A model generated the notes under the pieces. The model saw nothing but the letters and a program-made list of their open reading frames with translations. It did not search any database and had not been told where the DNA came from. From positions 1-29,939 of the forward strand of contig CAZBXE010000019.1 in the NCBI GenBank assembly GCA_964496125.1: a DNA stretch of 29,939 bases, read 5' to 3'. Source of the stretch: CAZBXE01 sp964496125. Lineage in GTDB: Bacteria; Chlamydiota; Chlamydiia; Chlamydiales; CAZBXE01. Positions 7,124 through 14,215 of the stretch are shown one piece after another (positions within the stretch are counted from its first letter, which is position 1; each line of letters begins with the position of its first letter). The translations under genes were made by a program, and so were the position numbers.

Positions 7124-7558
7124 TCATTCTTCGACAGCTATTGTCTTGTTGAGCACATCACGCTTGCAATAAACCGGCACGTTATTCATCAATGCTAAGG
7201 TAATGCAATCGCTTGGTCTTGCATCGATTTCGACTATATGTCGCAATCCTTCTTGTTGTTGCTCTAGAAAAAGACGAGCAAAATAAACAGTGTCTTGGAG
7301 GTCGTTGATGACGACTTGCTTGATACGGATGTCGTATCCCATAAGGATGTTTGACATCAGATCGTGGGTTAAAGGTCTTGGCTTTTCAATTCCGCTGAGA
7401 TGGATTTGTAGAGTTTTCCCAATTCCTGGGTCGGTATAGATGGCAAACTGTTTGCCTTCACCACCCAGGATCACGACCGTATAGGTGCGCGTCTGCATGA
7501 TTTTATTGAAGGATAGTTGAATGAGCTCGGAGCCCTCTGTTTGCTTATATTCACCCAT
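7124..7558 (-). CDS. bifunctional nuclease (BFN/DUF151) family protein
   Basis: A 144-residue protein of the DUF151/BFN family. Supporting segments are YTVVILGGEGKQFAIY near residue 26, RPLTHDLM near 80 and the conserved ARPSDCITLALMNNVPVY near 114-130. Plant members have been reported to have nuclease activity; the bacterial function is unclear. The start ATG gives MGEYKQTEG. It stands alone on the minus strand, convergent with ptsH and about 80 bases downstream of rpiA, so it could be co-transcribed with rpiA. No terminator is obvious between them. Confidence 0.88.
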   Translation of the reverse strand: MGEYKQTEGSELIQLSFNKIMQTRTYTVVILGGEGKQFAIYTDPGIGKTLQIHLSGIEKPRPLTHDLMSNILMGYDIRIKQVVINDLQDTVYFARLFLEQQQEGLRHIVEIDARPSDCITLALMNNVPVYCKRDVLNKTIAVEE

Positions 7559-7638
7559 AGCCTCATTCTAACTTGAGATCTTAATTTCCGCTACGTTTTG
7601 TTGAGTTTTATAAGGTATTGATTCTGTGGTTGTTAAAA

Positions 7639-8310
7639 TTAATCAACAAAGTAGGTGGAACCGGAATCTTTTCCAACTAGTATTTTTGGACTAAGCCCAC
7701 AGAAAAGGCCGGTTTCGAGAACACCTGGGACGCTATGGAGGGTGGCATCTACCGTCTCGGGGGAGATCATCGGTTTTGAGAGCCTAAGAAAAGCTAGATA
7801 ATTGCCGTTATCAGACACAAAAGGGGTTTTGTCGTTCTGAAGTCTTAGTTCTGTAGTAAATCCGAGGTCTGTAAGGATGGAAAGGGTAGCCCTATATCCA
7901 AATGGGAGGATTTCTACGGGTAGAGGAGTTTTGCCAAGAGAAGCAGAGAGTTTTGTTTCGTCTACAATAATGATGATCTCTTCTGCATGAAAGGCCAAGA
8001 TTTTTTCTCTAAGGAGGGCGCCACCAGCTCCCTTGATGAGATTTCCTTCTGGGTCTACTTCATCTGCACCGTCGACAACAAGATCTAGGGTTTGTAATTG
8101 ATCAGGGTCTTGTAGAGGCAGCCCTAATGCTTTTGCCTTTTGTGCGGTGGCAATAGAGGAGGCAAAAGCTTCTATCGTCAGCCCTTTTTTAAGATGTTTT
8201 GAAAGTTCATCAAGAAAGTAGGCCACAGTGGACCCAGTTCCTAGGCCTACACGCATCCCTTTTTTGACAAATTCTGCGGCTTTCCGGCCTGCCGCCTCTT
8301 TTCCATTCAT
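7639..8310 (-). CDS. rpiA: ribose-5-phosphate isomerase A
   Basis: A 223-residue enzyme interconverting ribose 5-phosphate and ribulose 5-phosphate in the pentose-phosphate pathway. Diagnostic motifs are GLGTGSTVAYF (about 22-32), VVDGADEVDPEGN (about 78-90) and the catalytic loop KGAGGALLREK (93-103, with catalytic Glu102). DETKLSASLG also matches the family. Length is typical. It is divergent from the NIF3-family gene; the two starts are about 40 bases apart. Its product feeds PRPP synthesis by the prs gene elsewhere in this window. Confidence 0.97.
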   Translation of the reverse strand: MNGKEAAGRKAAEFVKKGMRVGLGTGSTVAYFLDELSKHLKKGLTIEAFASSIATAQKAKALGLPLQDPDQLQTLDLVVDGADEVDPEGNLIKGAGGALLREKILAFHAEEIIIIVDETKLSASLGKTPLPVEILPFGYRATLSILTDLGFTTELRLQNDKTPFVSDNGNYLAFLRLSKPMISPETVDATLHSVPGVLETGLFCGLSPKILVGKDSGSTYFVD

Positions 8311-8347
8311 CTTTATTTCCCCATTTTGTATAGTATTCTATGAGAAT

Positions 8348-9088
8348 ATGATTTCATTACAAGAACTTTGTGCTTATCTGAATCTGCTCTACAAGGAGTG
8401 TCCCATGGAGGATGTTTGTCCAAATGGGTTACAGGTAGAGGGTGCTGCGCACATCTCCTTTTTAGCAACTGCGGTCTCTGCAAGTCTCGAGACCATTCAA
8501 AAGGCGTGCGATAGCGGTGTACAAGCCCTGATTGTTCATCACGGGCTGTTTAAGCGGGGAGATAGCTTTGTGATCAAAGGGGTGAAAAAAGAAAAGCTGC
8601 GCCTTCTTCTTGAACATCGTATCTCTCTTTTTGGCTACCATCTTCCGATGGATGCCCACCCAGAATTTGGCAACAATTGGAATGCAGCAGTCGATCTAGG
8701 ACTTCAAAATATTGAACCTTTTGCTAAAGTTGGTGTGCAGGGAAAGATCGCTCAGGATTCTGTAGCTAGCTTCCCAAAAAAAGTGGAGGCCTACTACGGC
8801 AGTGAGGCAAGATCTGTCCTCGCGGGAAAAAAGATGATTGAAAGAGTCGCTCTGATTTCAGGCGGCGCCCACAAGTTTCTACAAGAGGCTATCGAGAATA
8901 GTATTGACTGTTTTATTACAGGCACATGTGATGAGCCTACATGGTACGAAGCAAGAGAGGGGGGTATCCACTTTATGGCCCTTGGACACTCAGCAACAGA
9001 GCGGGTAGGACCAAAGGCTCTTGCTTCCCATTTGGAGAGTCATTTCCCTATAAAAGCGTCATTTATTGATACCAACAACCCATTTTGA
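8348..9088 (+). CDS. NIF3-family dinuclear-metal protein
   Basis: A 246-residue member of the NIF3/YbgI family, which forms toroidal hexamers with a dinuclear metal site. Its biochemical role is not settled; GTP cyclohydrolase I type 2 is a common but weak label. Metal-binding signatures are IVHHGLF with His64/His65, YHLPMDAHPEFGNN around 97-110, and HSATERVGP near the C-terminus. I start at ATG 8348 (MISLQELCAYLN), because the longer frame from 8228 would read through the rpiA coding region. The ribosome site is weak. The end overlaps a possible TTG start of tyrS by four bases. Confidence 0.9.
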   Translation: MISLQELCAYLNLLYKECPMEDVCPNGLQVEGAAHISFLATAVSASLETIQKACDSGVQALIVHHGLFKRGDSFVIKGVKKEKLRLLLEHRISLFGYHLPMDAHPEFGNNWNAAVDLGLQNIEPFAKVGVQGKIAQDSVASFPKKVEAYYGSEARSVLAGKKMIERVALISGGAHKFLQEAIENSIDCFITGTCDEPTWYEAREGGIHFMALGHSATERVGPKALASHLESHFPIKASFIDTNNPF

Positions 9089-9096
9089 GTGTTTCT

Positions 9097-10356
9097 ATGG
9101 AAAACGTGATCAAGGTTTTGCAAGAACGTGGTTTTATTGAGGCGCTGACAAGCGAAGAGGTCATCAAGCTTGTCGAGAAGCCTGCGAAAGTGTATTGCGG
9201 TTTTGATCCCACAGCAGATAGTTTGCATCTTGGAAGCATGGTACCGATCATGGGCCTTGCCTGGTTCCAGCGGTTTGGGCACACACCGGTTGCGCTTGTA
9301 GGCGGCACAACGGGGTTAATTGGCGATCCCTCTGGAAAGACAAGTGAAAGGCAGCTACTCGACGAGACTGTAATTCGCCATAACGAAAGGGGAATCCAAG
9401 CAAATTTAGCTACAATTTTAGGCACAAAAAATGCACTCTTTTTGAACAACTACGATTGGTATAAGGATTTTTCGATTATCCGATTTCTTCGAGATGTGGG
9501 TAAGTTTTTTCGCGTCGGAGTGATGCTGGGTAAGGATTCTGTGCGCGCGCGCATGGAATCTGAAGAAGGGATGAGCTACACTGAATTTACCTACCAGCTT
9601 TTACAGGGATACGATTTTCTCTACCTTTATGATACGCATGGCGTGACCATTCAGCTTGGAGGCAGCGATCAATGGGGTAATATTACAGCTGGAGTCGATC
9701 TGATCCGCAAAACAAGGAGCAAGAGCTCCTATGGCGTCACTTTTCCTCTACTTGTCTCCAGTGATGGTTCGAAGTTCGGAAAAAGCGAAAAGGGTGCGAT
9801 TTGGCTCTCCTCTGAAAAGCTTTCTTGCTACGAGTTTTATCAATATCTTGTACGAGTGCCTGATGCGGATGTGATTAAGCTTCTTTGCTTATTAACTTTT
9901 GTGGGAATGGATGAGATTCGTGCTCTTGAGAAAGAGATGAAAAAAGAGGGGTATGTTCCCAATACGGCACAAAAAAGGCTTGCAGCTGAGGTAACCCGGA
10001 TTGTGCATGGAGAAAGGGGTCTAGCTGAAGCGCTGGCTGCTACGGAAGCCGCCCGTCCTGGACAGGAGACGGTGCTCGATGTGGATACCCTCCTTGCGCT
10101 GGCAAGCACGTTGCCCTCTTATACAATTCCAAAACAAGAAGTTTTGAATATGCGCCTTCTTGATCTTTTTGTAAAAAGCGGTCTACAAGATTCCGTTGGG
10201 CAGGCACGGCGACTCATTCAAGGGGGCGGGGCGTATATCAACAATGAAAAGACTCTCGATGAAAACAAGTTTATCCATGCGTCTGATCTGATTGGTGGAC
10301 GCCTCATTCTGCTCTCGGTTGGCAAGAAAAATAAAATGATCATCTATACCAACTAA
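9097..10356 (+). CDS. tyrS: tyrosyl-tRNA synthetase
   Basis: A 419-residue class I aminoacyl-tRNA synthetase charging tRNA-Tyr. Motifs are YCGFDPTADSLHLGS, with the HIGH-type signature at 44-47, and the KMSKS-type KFGKS at 226-230. GGSDQWGNIT lies in the tyrosine/tRNA region, and there is an S4-like C-terminal RNA-binding domain (RLIQGGGAYINNEK). The enzyme resembles the common bacterial TyrRS of E. coli type. Start choice: ATG 9097 is used. A TTG at 9085 would add four residues and overlap the NIF3 stop as TTGA, a junction style seen elsewhere here, so it is a real alternative. Confidence 0.96.
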   Translation: MENVIKVLQERGFIEALTSEEVIKLVEKPAKVYCGFDPTADSLHLGSMVPIMGLAWFQRFGHTPVALVGGTTGLIGDPSGKTSERQLLDETVIRHNERGIQANLATILGTKNALFLNNYDWYKDFSIIRFLRDVGKFFRVGVMLGKDSVRARMESEEGMSYTEFTYQLLQGYDFLYLYDTHGVTIQLGGSDQWGNITAGVDLIRKTRSKSSYGVTFPLLVSSDGSKFGKSEKGAIWLSSEKLSCYEFYQYLVRVPDADVIKLLCLLTFVGMDEIRALEKEMKKEGYVPNTAQKRLAAEVTRIVHGERGLAEALAATEAARPGQETVLDVDTLLALASTLPSYTIPKQEVLNMRLLDLFVKSGLQDSVGQARRLIQGGGAYINNEKTLDENKFIHASDLIGGRLILLSVGKKNKMIIYTN

Positions 10357-10404
10357 AAAAAATATTCTTGAAACCAATTAGAATTTCACTATCATAGTGA
10401 ATTT

Positions 10405-10445
10405 GCTGGAGAACAGTTGGAAAGAGGTTCTCAGCCCGTTTTTTT
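10405..10445 (+). terminator. probable terminator of tyrS
   Basis: GCTG-g-AGAAC (10405-10414) pairs with GTTCTCAGC (10427-10435), giving a 9-bp stem with one bulged G and a 12-base loop. CCG and then seven T residues (10439-10445) follow. The three-base gap before the T-run and the large loop make it weaker than the groEL terminator. The rest of the 10357-10561 gap holds an imperfect palindrome around 10384-10403 and presumably the promoter of the HU gene. Confidence 0.6.
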
Positions 10446-10561
10446 GGATAGAGCAGTTCTTGCAGCATTGAAAAAAAAGAACTTGCTTGAAAATCAATAA
10501 CATATGACAATGCAATTTAAAAGCAATGCTACCAATAAGGTTTAAGGAGGATTTCTAGGGT

Positions 10562-10882
10562 ATGGCTACGGATGCTAAGAAAGGTACCATGACAAAGAAG
10601 AAGCTCATCAATACGATTTCCCAAGAGAAGGGGATTCATCCAAATGACGTGCGGCACGTGATTCAAGCGTTTTTAGACAAAATGACAACTTGCTTACAAG
10701 GTGGTGAGCGTCTTGAGTTTAGAGACTTTGGCGTATTCGAGGTTGTACAGCGAAAGCAAAAGATTGGTCGTAACCCAAAGAAAGCCGCAGTACCTATTGT
10801 GATTCCAAAGCGTAATGCTGTGAAGTTTACACCTGGCAAAAAAATGCGCCAAATGATCGAAGACAGTTCCGACTCAGTTTAG
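10562..10882 (+). CDS. HU/IHF-family DNA-binding protein
   Basis: A 106-residue histone-like protein that bends DNA as a dimer. MTKKKLINTISQEKGIHPND is the N-terminal helical part. The family signature is RLEFRDFGVFEVVQRKQKIGRNPK, followed by the arm region and VKFTPGKKMRQMI. There are nine extra N-terminal residues (MATDAKKGT) before the usual start. AAGGAGG at 10544-10550 supports ATG 10562; ATG 10589 would remove the extension. A terminator starts within the last codons. HU and IHF subunits cannot be told apart by eye, so no symbol is given. Confidence 0.94.
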   Translation: MATDAKKGTMTKKKLINTISQEKGIHPNDVRHVIQAFLDKMTTCLQGGERLEFRDFGVFEVVQRKQKIGRNPKKAAVPIVIPKRNAVKFTPGKKMRQMIEDSSDSV

Positions 10883-10902
10883 GCTGAGTCGGCCCTTTCT
10901 TT
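10869..10902 (+). terminator. rho-independent terminator of the HU/IHF gene
   Basis: CCGACTCAG (10869-10877) and CTGAGTCGG (10884-10892) form a perfect 9-bp stem with a 6-base loop. CCC and then TTTCTTT follow. The stem overlaps the last codons and stop of the HU/IHF gene. The convergent FMN reductase gene ends at 10901, so the 3' ends are packed together. Confidence 0.85.
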
Positions 10903-11485
10903 AAGCTGAAAGCTTTCGAGCAATTCTAACAAGAGCAATAGCCTGGTTTCTGATGGCTTCTTGTTTTTTTGCGTCGTTTAATGTTCCATCTGGAGCAAAA
11001 GCAGCATCAGCCTTTGGAATAGTCTTTAATTCAGGAACAACGAACATGTTGATATTCTGGAGAAGGGAGCGGAGATGGGTTAAGCCTCTTAGGCCCCCAA
11101 GTTGACTGGGAGAGGCGCTCATGAGAGCCGCACATTTTCCTTTAAAACACTGGAGAGGCACTTCATCAGCGCTTTCAGGTCTTGAGGCCCAGTCAATTAC
11201 GTTTTTTAATACACCAGATAGAGTGCTATTATACTCCGGCGCGGCAATTAAGAAACCATCATGCTTTAGCAAAAGCTCTTTAAACTTCTTTGCTTGTTCA
11301 GGTAGACCACTTGCATCTTCAATATCTGCATCGTAAAGTGGCATGGGATAGTCTTTAAGATCGATTAACGTCACTTCGGCTCCCTCTTTACGTGCTGCAT
11401 CTGCAGCAATTTTTATAAGCTTTTTATTGTAGGAATCTTTTCGTAGACTCCCTGCAAACGCTAAGATTTTTGGTTTTGCATGCAT
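10901..11485 (-). CDS. NAD(P)H-dependent FMN reductase family protein
   Basis: A 194-residue flavodoxin-fold oxidoreductase of the NADPH-dependent FMN reductase/ArsH/chromate-reductase group. FMN-binding features are AGSLRKDSYNKKL (11-23), the PEYN motif at 83-86 with STLSGVLKNVIDW, and SPSQLGGLRG near 124-133. Such enzymes reduce flavin or quinone-like substrates; the physiological substrate cannot be read from sequence. ATG 11485 is chosen because CCAAGGAGGAAAGC directly precedes it; the upstream open extension is not homologous. It is divergent from the SET-domain gene. Confidence 0.9.
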   Translation of the reverse strand: MHAKPKILAFAGSLRKDSYNKKLIKIAADAARKEGAEVTLIDLKDYPMPLYDADIEDASGLPEQAKKFKELLLKHDGFLIAAPEYNSTLSGVLKNVIDWASRPESADEVPLQCFKGKCAALMSASPSQLGGLRGLTHLRSLLQNINMFVVPELKTIPKADAAFAPDGTLNDAKKQEAIRNQAIALVRIARKLSA

Positions 11486-11582
11486 GCTTTCCTCCTTGGT
11501 TATAAAACATAGATTGTAGACCTTTTGGTCGTCCTTGGAAAGTTTTTTTTCCAATATTTGCTTTTTTGTGTATTGTATAACC

Positions 11583-12425
11583 ATGAGAGAAGAGCCGGAC
11601 TTGCATGATGCGGTGCTGCGTGAGGATCACGAAAGCATCATCCGTATGAAAAGTGAGCCTTGTCATGTCTCTAGTGTGAATTCTCTTGGGTTTACAGCTC
11701 TAGAGCTTGCTTGTTTGCTTGGGAAGAGAGAGTGTGAAGAGCTTCTGCGTCCCCGAGGCATTACGAAGGTGCCTGTAGCCGGAAAGTTTGCAGCTACGCT
11801 AAGTTCCTATACAGAGAGGGATTTAGGAAAACTGTTTCACTTTGCCTATACCCCTTATTTAAATTTCCCTTCTTATTCTTTATTGAAAGAAACGATACGT
11901 CTTTGTCCTCTTTTAATAAGGTGGACTTTTTTAGGAGAAGAGAATCGCAGGCTTGGCATGCAGTATCGTGATGCTATTTGGTCTGGTTACTCGGCAGATG
12001 TTTCTATTCAGTGGATTGATGATCAAATTGGTTATGGCCTGTTCGCGCACCAAGATTTAGACAAAGGAGAGTATGTGGGGGAGTATACGGGCACTGTAAG
12101 GCGCCATGACTACCTACACCCTAATTTTAATAGCTACTGCTTTCACTATCCAACGCGCTTTTTCTCTGCGCAATACACTTATATCGATGCTCTTTATGAG
12201 GGAAATTCTCTTCGGTTTCTCAACCACTCCAACAGGCCCAATCTGCAGCCAAGGTGTCTGTTTGATAGGGGACTTTTGCATCTTGTCTTCTTTGCTAAAA
12301 AGACCATACGGAGTGGAGAGCAGCTTACTTTTGACTATGGTAAGGATTACTGGAAAATCAGGCGAAACCAGGCAGAGCTTGTGTGTGGGTCTGTCGAGCA
12401 GGTGGGAGTTGCTCTTGGTAGATAG
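11583..12425 (+). CDS. SET-domain protein with N-terminal ankyrin-like repeat
   Basis: A 280-residue putative protein lysine methyltransferase. Residues 1-56 contain an ankyrin-like unit (NSLGFTALELACLLGKRECE). The SET domain covers about 140-255. GYGLFAHQDLDKGEYVGEY (150-168) holds the AdoMet-binding GxG, RFLNHSNRPN (211-220) the NH motif, and LTFDYGKDYW (248-257) the catalytic tyrosine region. There are no pre- or post-SET cysteine clusters. Chlamydial SET proteins such as NUE of C. trachomatis are secreted and reach the host nucleus; by analogy this one may be an effector. ATG 11583 is used; no clear ribosome site is visible. The ankyrin part also suggests host-protein binding (inference). 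Confidence 0.88.
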   Translation: MREEPDLHDAVLREDHESIIRMKSEPCHVSSVNSLGFTALELACLLGKRECEELLRPRGITKVPVAGKFAATLSSYTERDLGKLFHFAYTPYLNFPSYSLLKETIRLCPLLIRWTFLGEENRRLGMQYRDAIWSGYSADVSIQWIDDQIGYGLFAHQDLDKGEYVGEYTGTVRRHDYLHPNFNSYCFHYPTRFFSAQYTYIDALYEGNSLRFLNHSNRPNLQPRCLFDRGLLHLVFFAKKTIRSGEQLTFDYGKDYWKIRRNQAELVCGSVEQVGVALGR

Positions 12426-12462
12426 GCCTCTGATACAGAATTCCATCGGCGCGTGGGATTTT

Positions 12463-13176
12463 CTAACTTTCCTTTGTCGAATCAGACTCTATTATCGGGT
12501 TGAGAACAACATCGAAAAAGCTTCTGCGAGAGGAGGGGATCGGCTCTTTGTTTGCTCGGGGGGAATCTCTTTCCTCTGGTGTCTGGAACCTTTCCGATGC
12601 TTTTGCAAGAGGTCTCAGAAGGGGATTTTCAGTTTCTGTAGTCCTTCTGGAAAACTTCTGCCTTATCGCCGCTTGGTATAGAGACCTGGCTGTTCGTCCA
12701 GGATATGGAAATAACCCATTAGAGAGCCATTGTTTGCACTGCGATACAGTTGTGTGTGTTTGTCCTTGCACTAGTCCGTTGAGGCACCTAATCTCTGCCT
12801 GTGACCAGCGGTATTGACAGGGTTTCTGAATTATTCCCTTTTTTGCCTGAGGATGGGATTTAGTGTTAGGAAAAATCCCTTGTAGGACTGTTCTTGTTTT
12901 ATCGGAGCTCTCCCCCGTCTTGGGGCTAGAGGTTTGTCTGATACAGTTAGTAGGAGAAGAGATCCCAATATAAAAGTTGACACTCACCTTGCCCGTCCTG
13001 AAAATAATAAGAGTATTCGTTGGATCTACTTTACCATGTGTGTCAGATTTTCGCAACCCTCTATACGACCGCTTATTTTCTTGGCAAAATCTCTTTTTGG
13101 GGGTAGTATGTGTATTCAACTGCACTGAAAAGTTGGTTTCTGCCTGCGCCTGGAAACCTGGCAAAAATTGAGACAT
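12463..13176 (-). CDS. hypothetical basic protein with Myb/SANT-like segment
   Basis: A 237-residue open frame fills the gap between the SET gene and the L,D-transpeptidase gene. It is rich in Lys, Arg, Ser, Thr and Gln and lacks membrane segments. Residues 122-176 read like a Myb/SANT helix-turn-helix: YRWSQAEIRCLNGLV (122-136) then PYPGRTARSLYQAAIRQKF (157-175), with Trp124 and the GRT start of the third helix in the expected order. Both plus-strand frames covering this gap are interrupted by stops. Against it: no ribosome site before the ATG, and a plausible plus-strand promoter inside it. It is convergent with the SET gene. Function unknown; DNA binding is inferred. Confidence 0.5.
   Translation of the reverse strand: MSQFLPGFQAQAETNFSVQLNTHTTPKKRFCQENKRSYRGLRKSDTHGKVDPTNTLIIFRTGKVSVNFYIGISSPTNCIRQTSSPKTGESSDKTRTVLQGIFPNTKSHPQAKKGIIQKPCQYRWSQAEIRCLNGLVQGQTHTTVSQCKQWLSNGLFPYPGRTARSLYQAAIRQKFSRRTTETENPLLRPLAKASERFQTPEERDSPRANKEPIPSSRRSFFDVVLNPIIESDSTKES
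13081..13109 (+). promoter_or_regulatory. candidate promoter for the L,D-transpeptidase operon
   Basis: TTGGCA (13081-13086, 5 of 6) and TAGTAT (13104-13109, 4 of 6) are spaced by exactly 17 bases. The predicted start is near 13116, giving a leader of about 70 bases. The promoter would sit inside the 5' part of the opposing hypothetical gene. Confidence 0.4.
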
Positions 13177-13188
13177 CGGAGGGGATGT

Positions 13189-14211
13189 ATGACTTGGACG
13201 CCGGCTCGCATATTTATCATTACAGCAGCTATACTTTTTGCGATTATTTTAACTGCTGCAGGGCTTAAGAAGTGGAAAAAAACTGAGAAAAACCCCGTCG
13301 CTTTACCCGTTCAGACTGAATCTGTTCTTCCTAAAGTAAAGGCAGAGCCTGTAAAAAGTGTGGAAGCCCCCCCTTCTGCAAACCTGGTTAAGCCAGTTCT
13401 TGAAAAAAAGGAAGTGAGTCCAATTTCTCAACTGGAACCGCCTGAAAGAAATTGCATTGAACTTCTTTTTAATCGCAGCGAACCGAGATTGCCGTTTGTC
13501 GAAACGATTGCCTACAAGAGCCGCGCTTCGTGGATGGAAGGCCGGCAGGCATGGCTTGCTGACTACGCTGCGCATTTCAAGACATCCCGCCACTTCATTG
13601 CAAGAAGCTTAAATGGTACACCTGACTATTTTAAGCAAGATATTACTGAAGGGTCTCGTTTTAACATCTTAAAGCCCGAAAAGAACATTCAGTTTCACCT
13701 TGTCATTGATGTCAGTAGGCATAAGATGTGGTTTTATAGCTATGATGCAGATGCAGATGAAAGGATTTTACTCAAGACCTACCCTGTAGGTCTTGGTCGA
13801 TTAGATTCCAGCTCCCCTTCTGGATGTCTTACGCCCTTAGGTCAGTACACACTTGGCGACAAGGTTGGCATCTACAAGCCAAAATCTATGGGGATCCATG
13901 CTGGACACAAGACTGAGATGGTGCAGATTTTTGGGAGCAGGTGGCTGCCCTTCGATCAAGAAGTCAGCGGGTGCACAGCACCTTCTCGAGGGCTAGGTAT
14001 TCATGGTGTGCCTTGGCTCTACAATGAAAAAACAGGGGAATTTGATCAACAGACCGCAAGTATTGGCAAGTATGAAAGCGACGGGTGCATTCGCATGGCA
14101 ACAGATGATATTGAAGAGCTTTTTGCAATCATCATAACAAAACGAACTGTAGTCCAACTTGTAAAGGATTTTTGGCAGGCTAAGCTGCTTGGAAAAGAGG
14201 CTATTTATTAA
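13189..14211 (+). CDS. L,D-transpeptidase (YkuD family), membrane anchored
   Basis: A 340-residue envelope enzyme. An N-terminal membrane anchor (about 7-25, ARIFIITAAILFAIILTAAG) and a Pro/Lys/Val-rich linker (to about 85) precede a YkuD catalytic domain (about 165-330). The active-site pair is IHGVP with His272 and SDGCIRM with the nucleophile Cys300. YkuD enzymes make 3-3 peptidoglycan crosslinks or attach proteins to peptidoglycan. GGAGGGG at 13178-13184 supports ATG 13189. accA follows 4 bases after the stop. It implies at least some peptidoglycan-like polymer in this organism, which has been shown for several environmental chlamydiae. Confidence 0.93.
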   Translation: MTWTPARIFIITAAILFAIILTAAGLKKWKKTEKNPVALPVQTESVLPKVKAEPVKSVEAPPSANLVKPVLEKKEVSPISQLEPPERNCIELLFNRSEPRLPFVETIAYKSRASWMEGRQAWLADYAAHFKTSRHFIARSLNGTPDYFKQDITEGSRFNILKPEKNIQFHLVIDVSRHKMWFYSYDADADERILLKTYPVGLGRLDSSSPSGCLTPLGQYTLGDKVGIYKPKSMGIHAGHKTEMVQIFGSRWLPFDQEVSGCTAPSRGLGIHGVPWLYNEKTGEFDQQTASIGKYESDGCIRMATDDIEELFAIIITKRTVVQLVKDFWQAKLLGKEAIY

Positions 14212-14215
14212 AACT

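Noticed and set aside
8228..8347. Extended start of the NIF3-family protein, 40 residues longer.
   Set aside because: The extra part is antisense to the rpiA coding region and is not NIF3-like; ATG 8348 fits the family start.
10384..10403. Imperfect palindrome TTTCACTA-tca-TAGTGAAT as a tyrS terminator.
   Set aside because: It is AT-rich and has no T-run after it; the hairpin at 10405-10435 followed by seven T residues is the better candidate.
12500..12817. Plus-strand 105-codon frame after the SET gene, with a further same-frame stretch at 12977-13171.
   Set aside because: The two parts are separated by several in-frame stops, have no ribosome site and no recognisable family. The opposite strand is open throughout the same interval.
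12426..13188. Possible RNase P RNA or tmRNA in the large gap before the L,D-transpeptidase gene.
   Set aside because: I looked on both strands for the conserved RNase P core (GAGGAAAGTCC type) and for tmRNA ends with a tRNA-Ala-like acceptor, and found neither.
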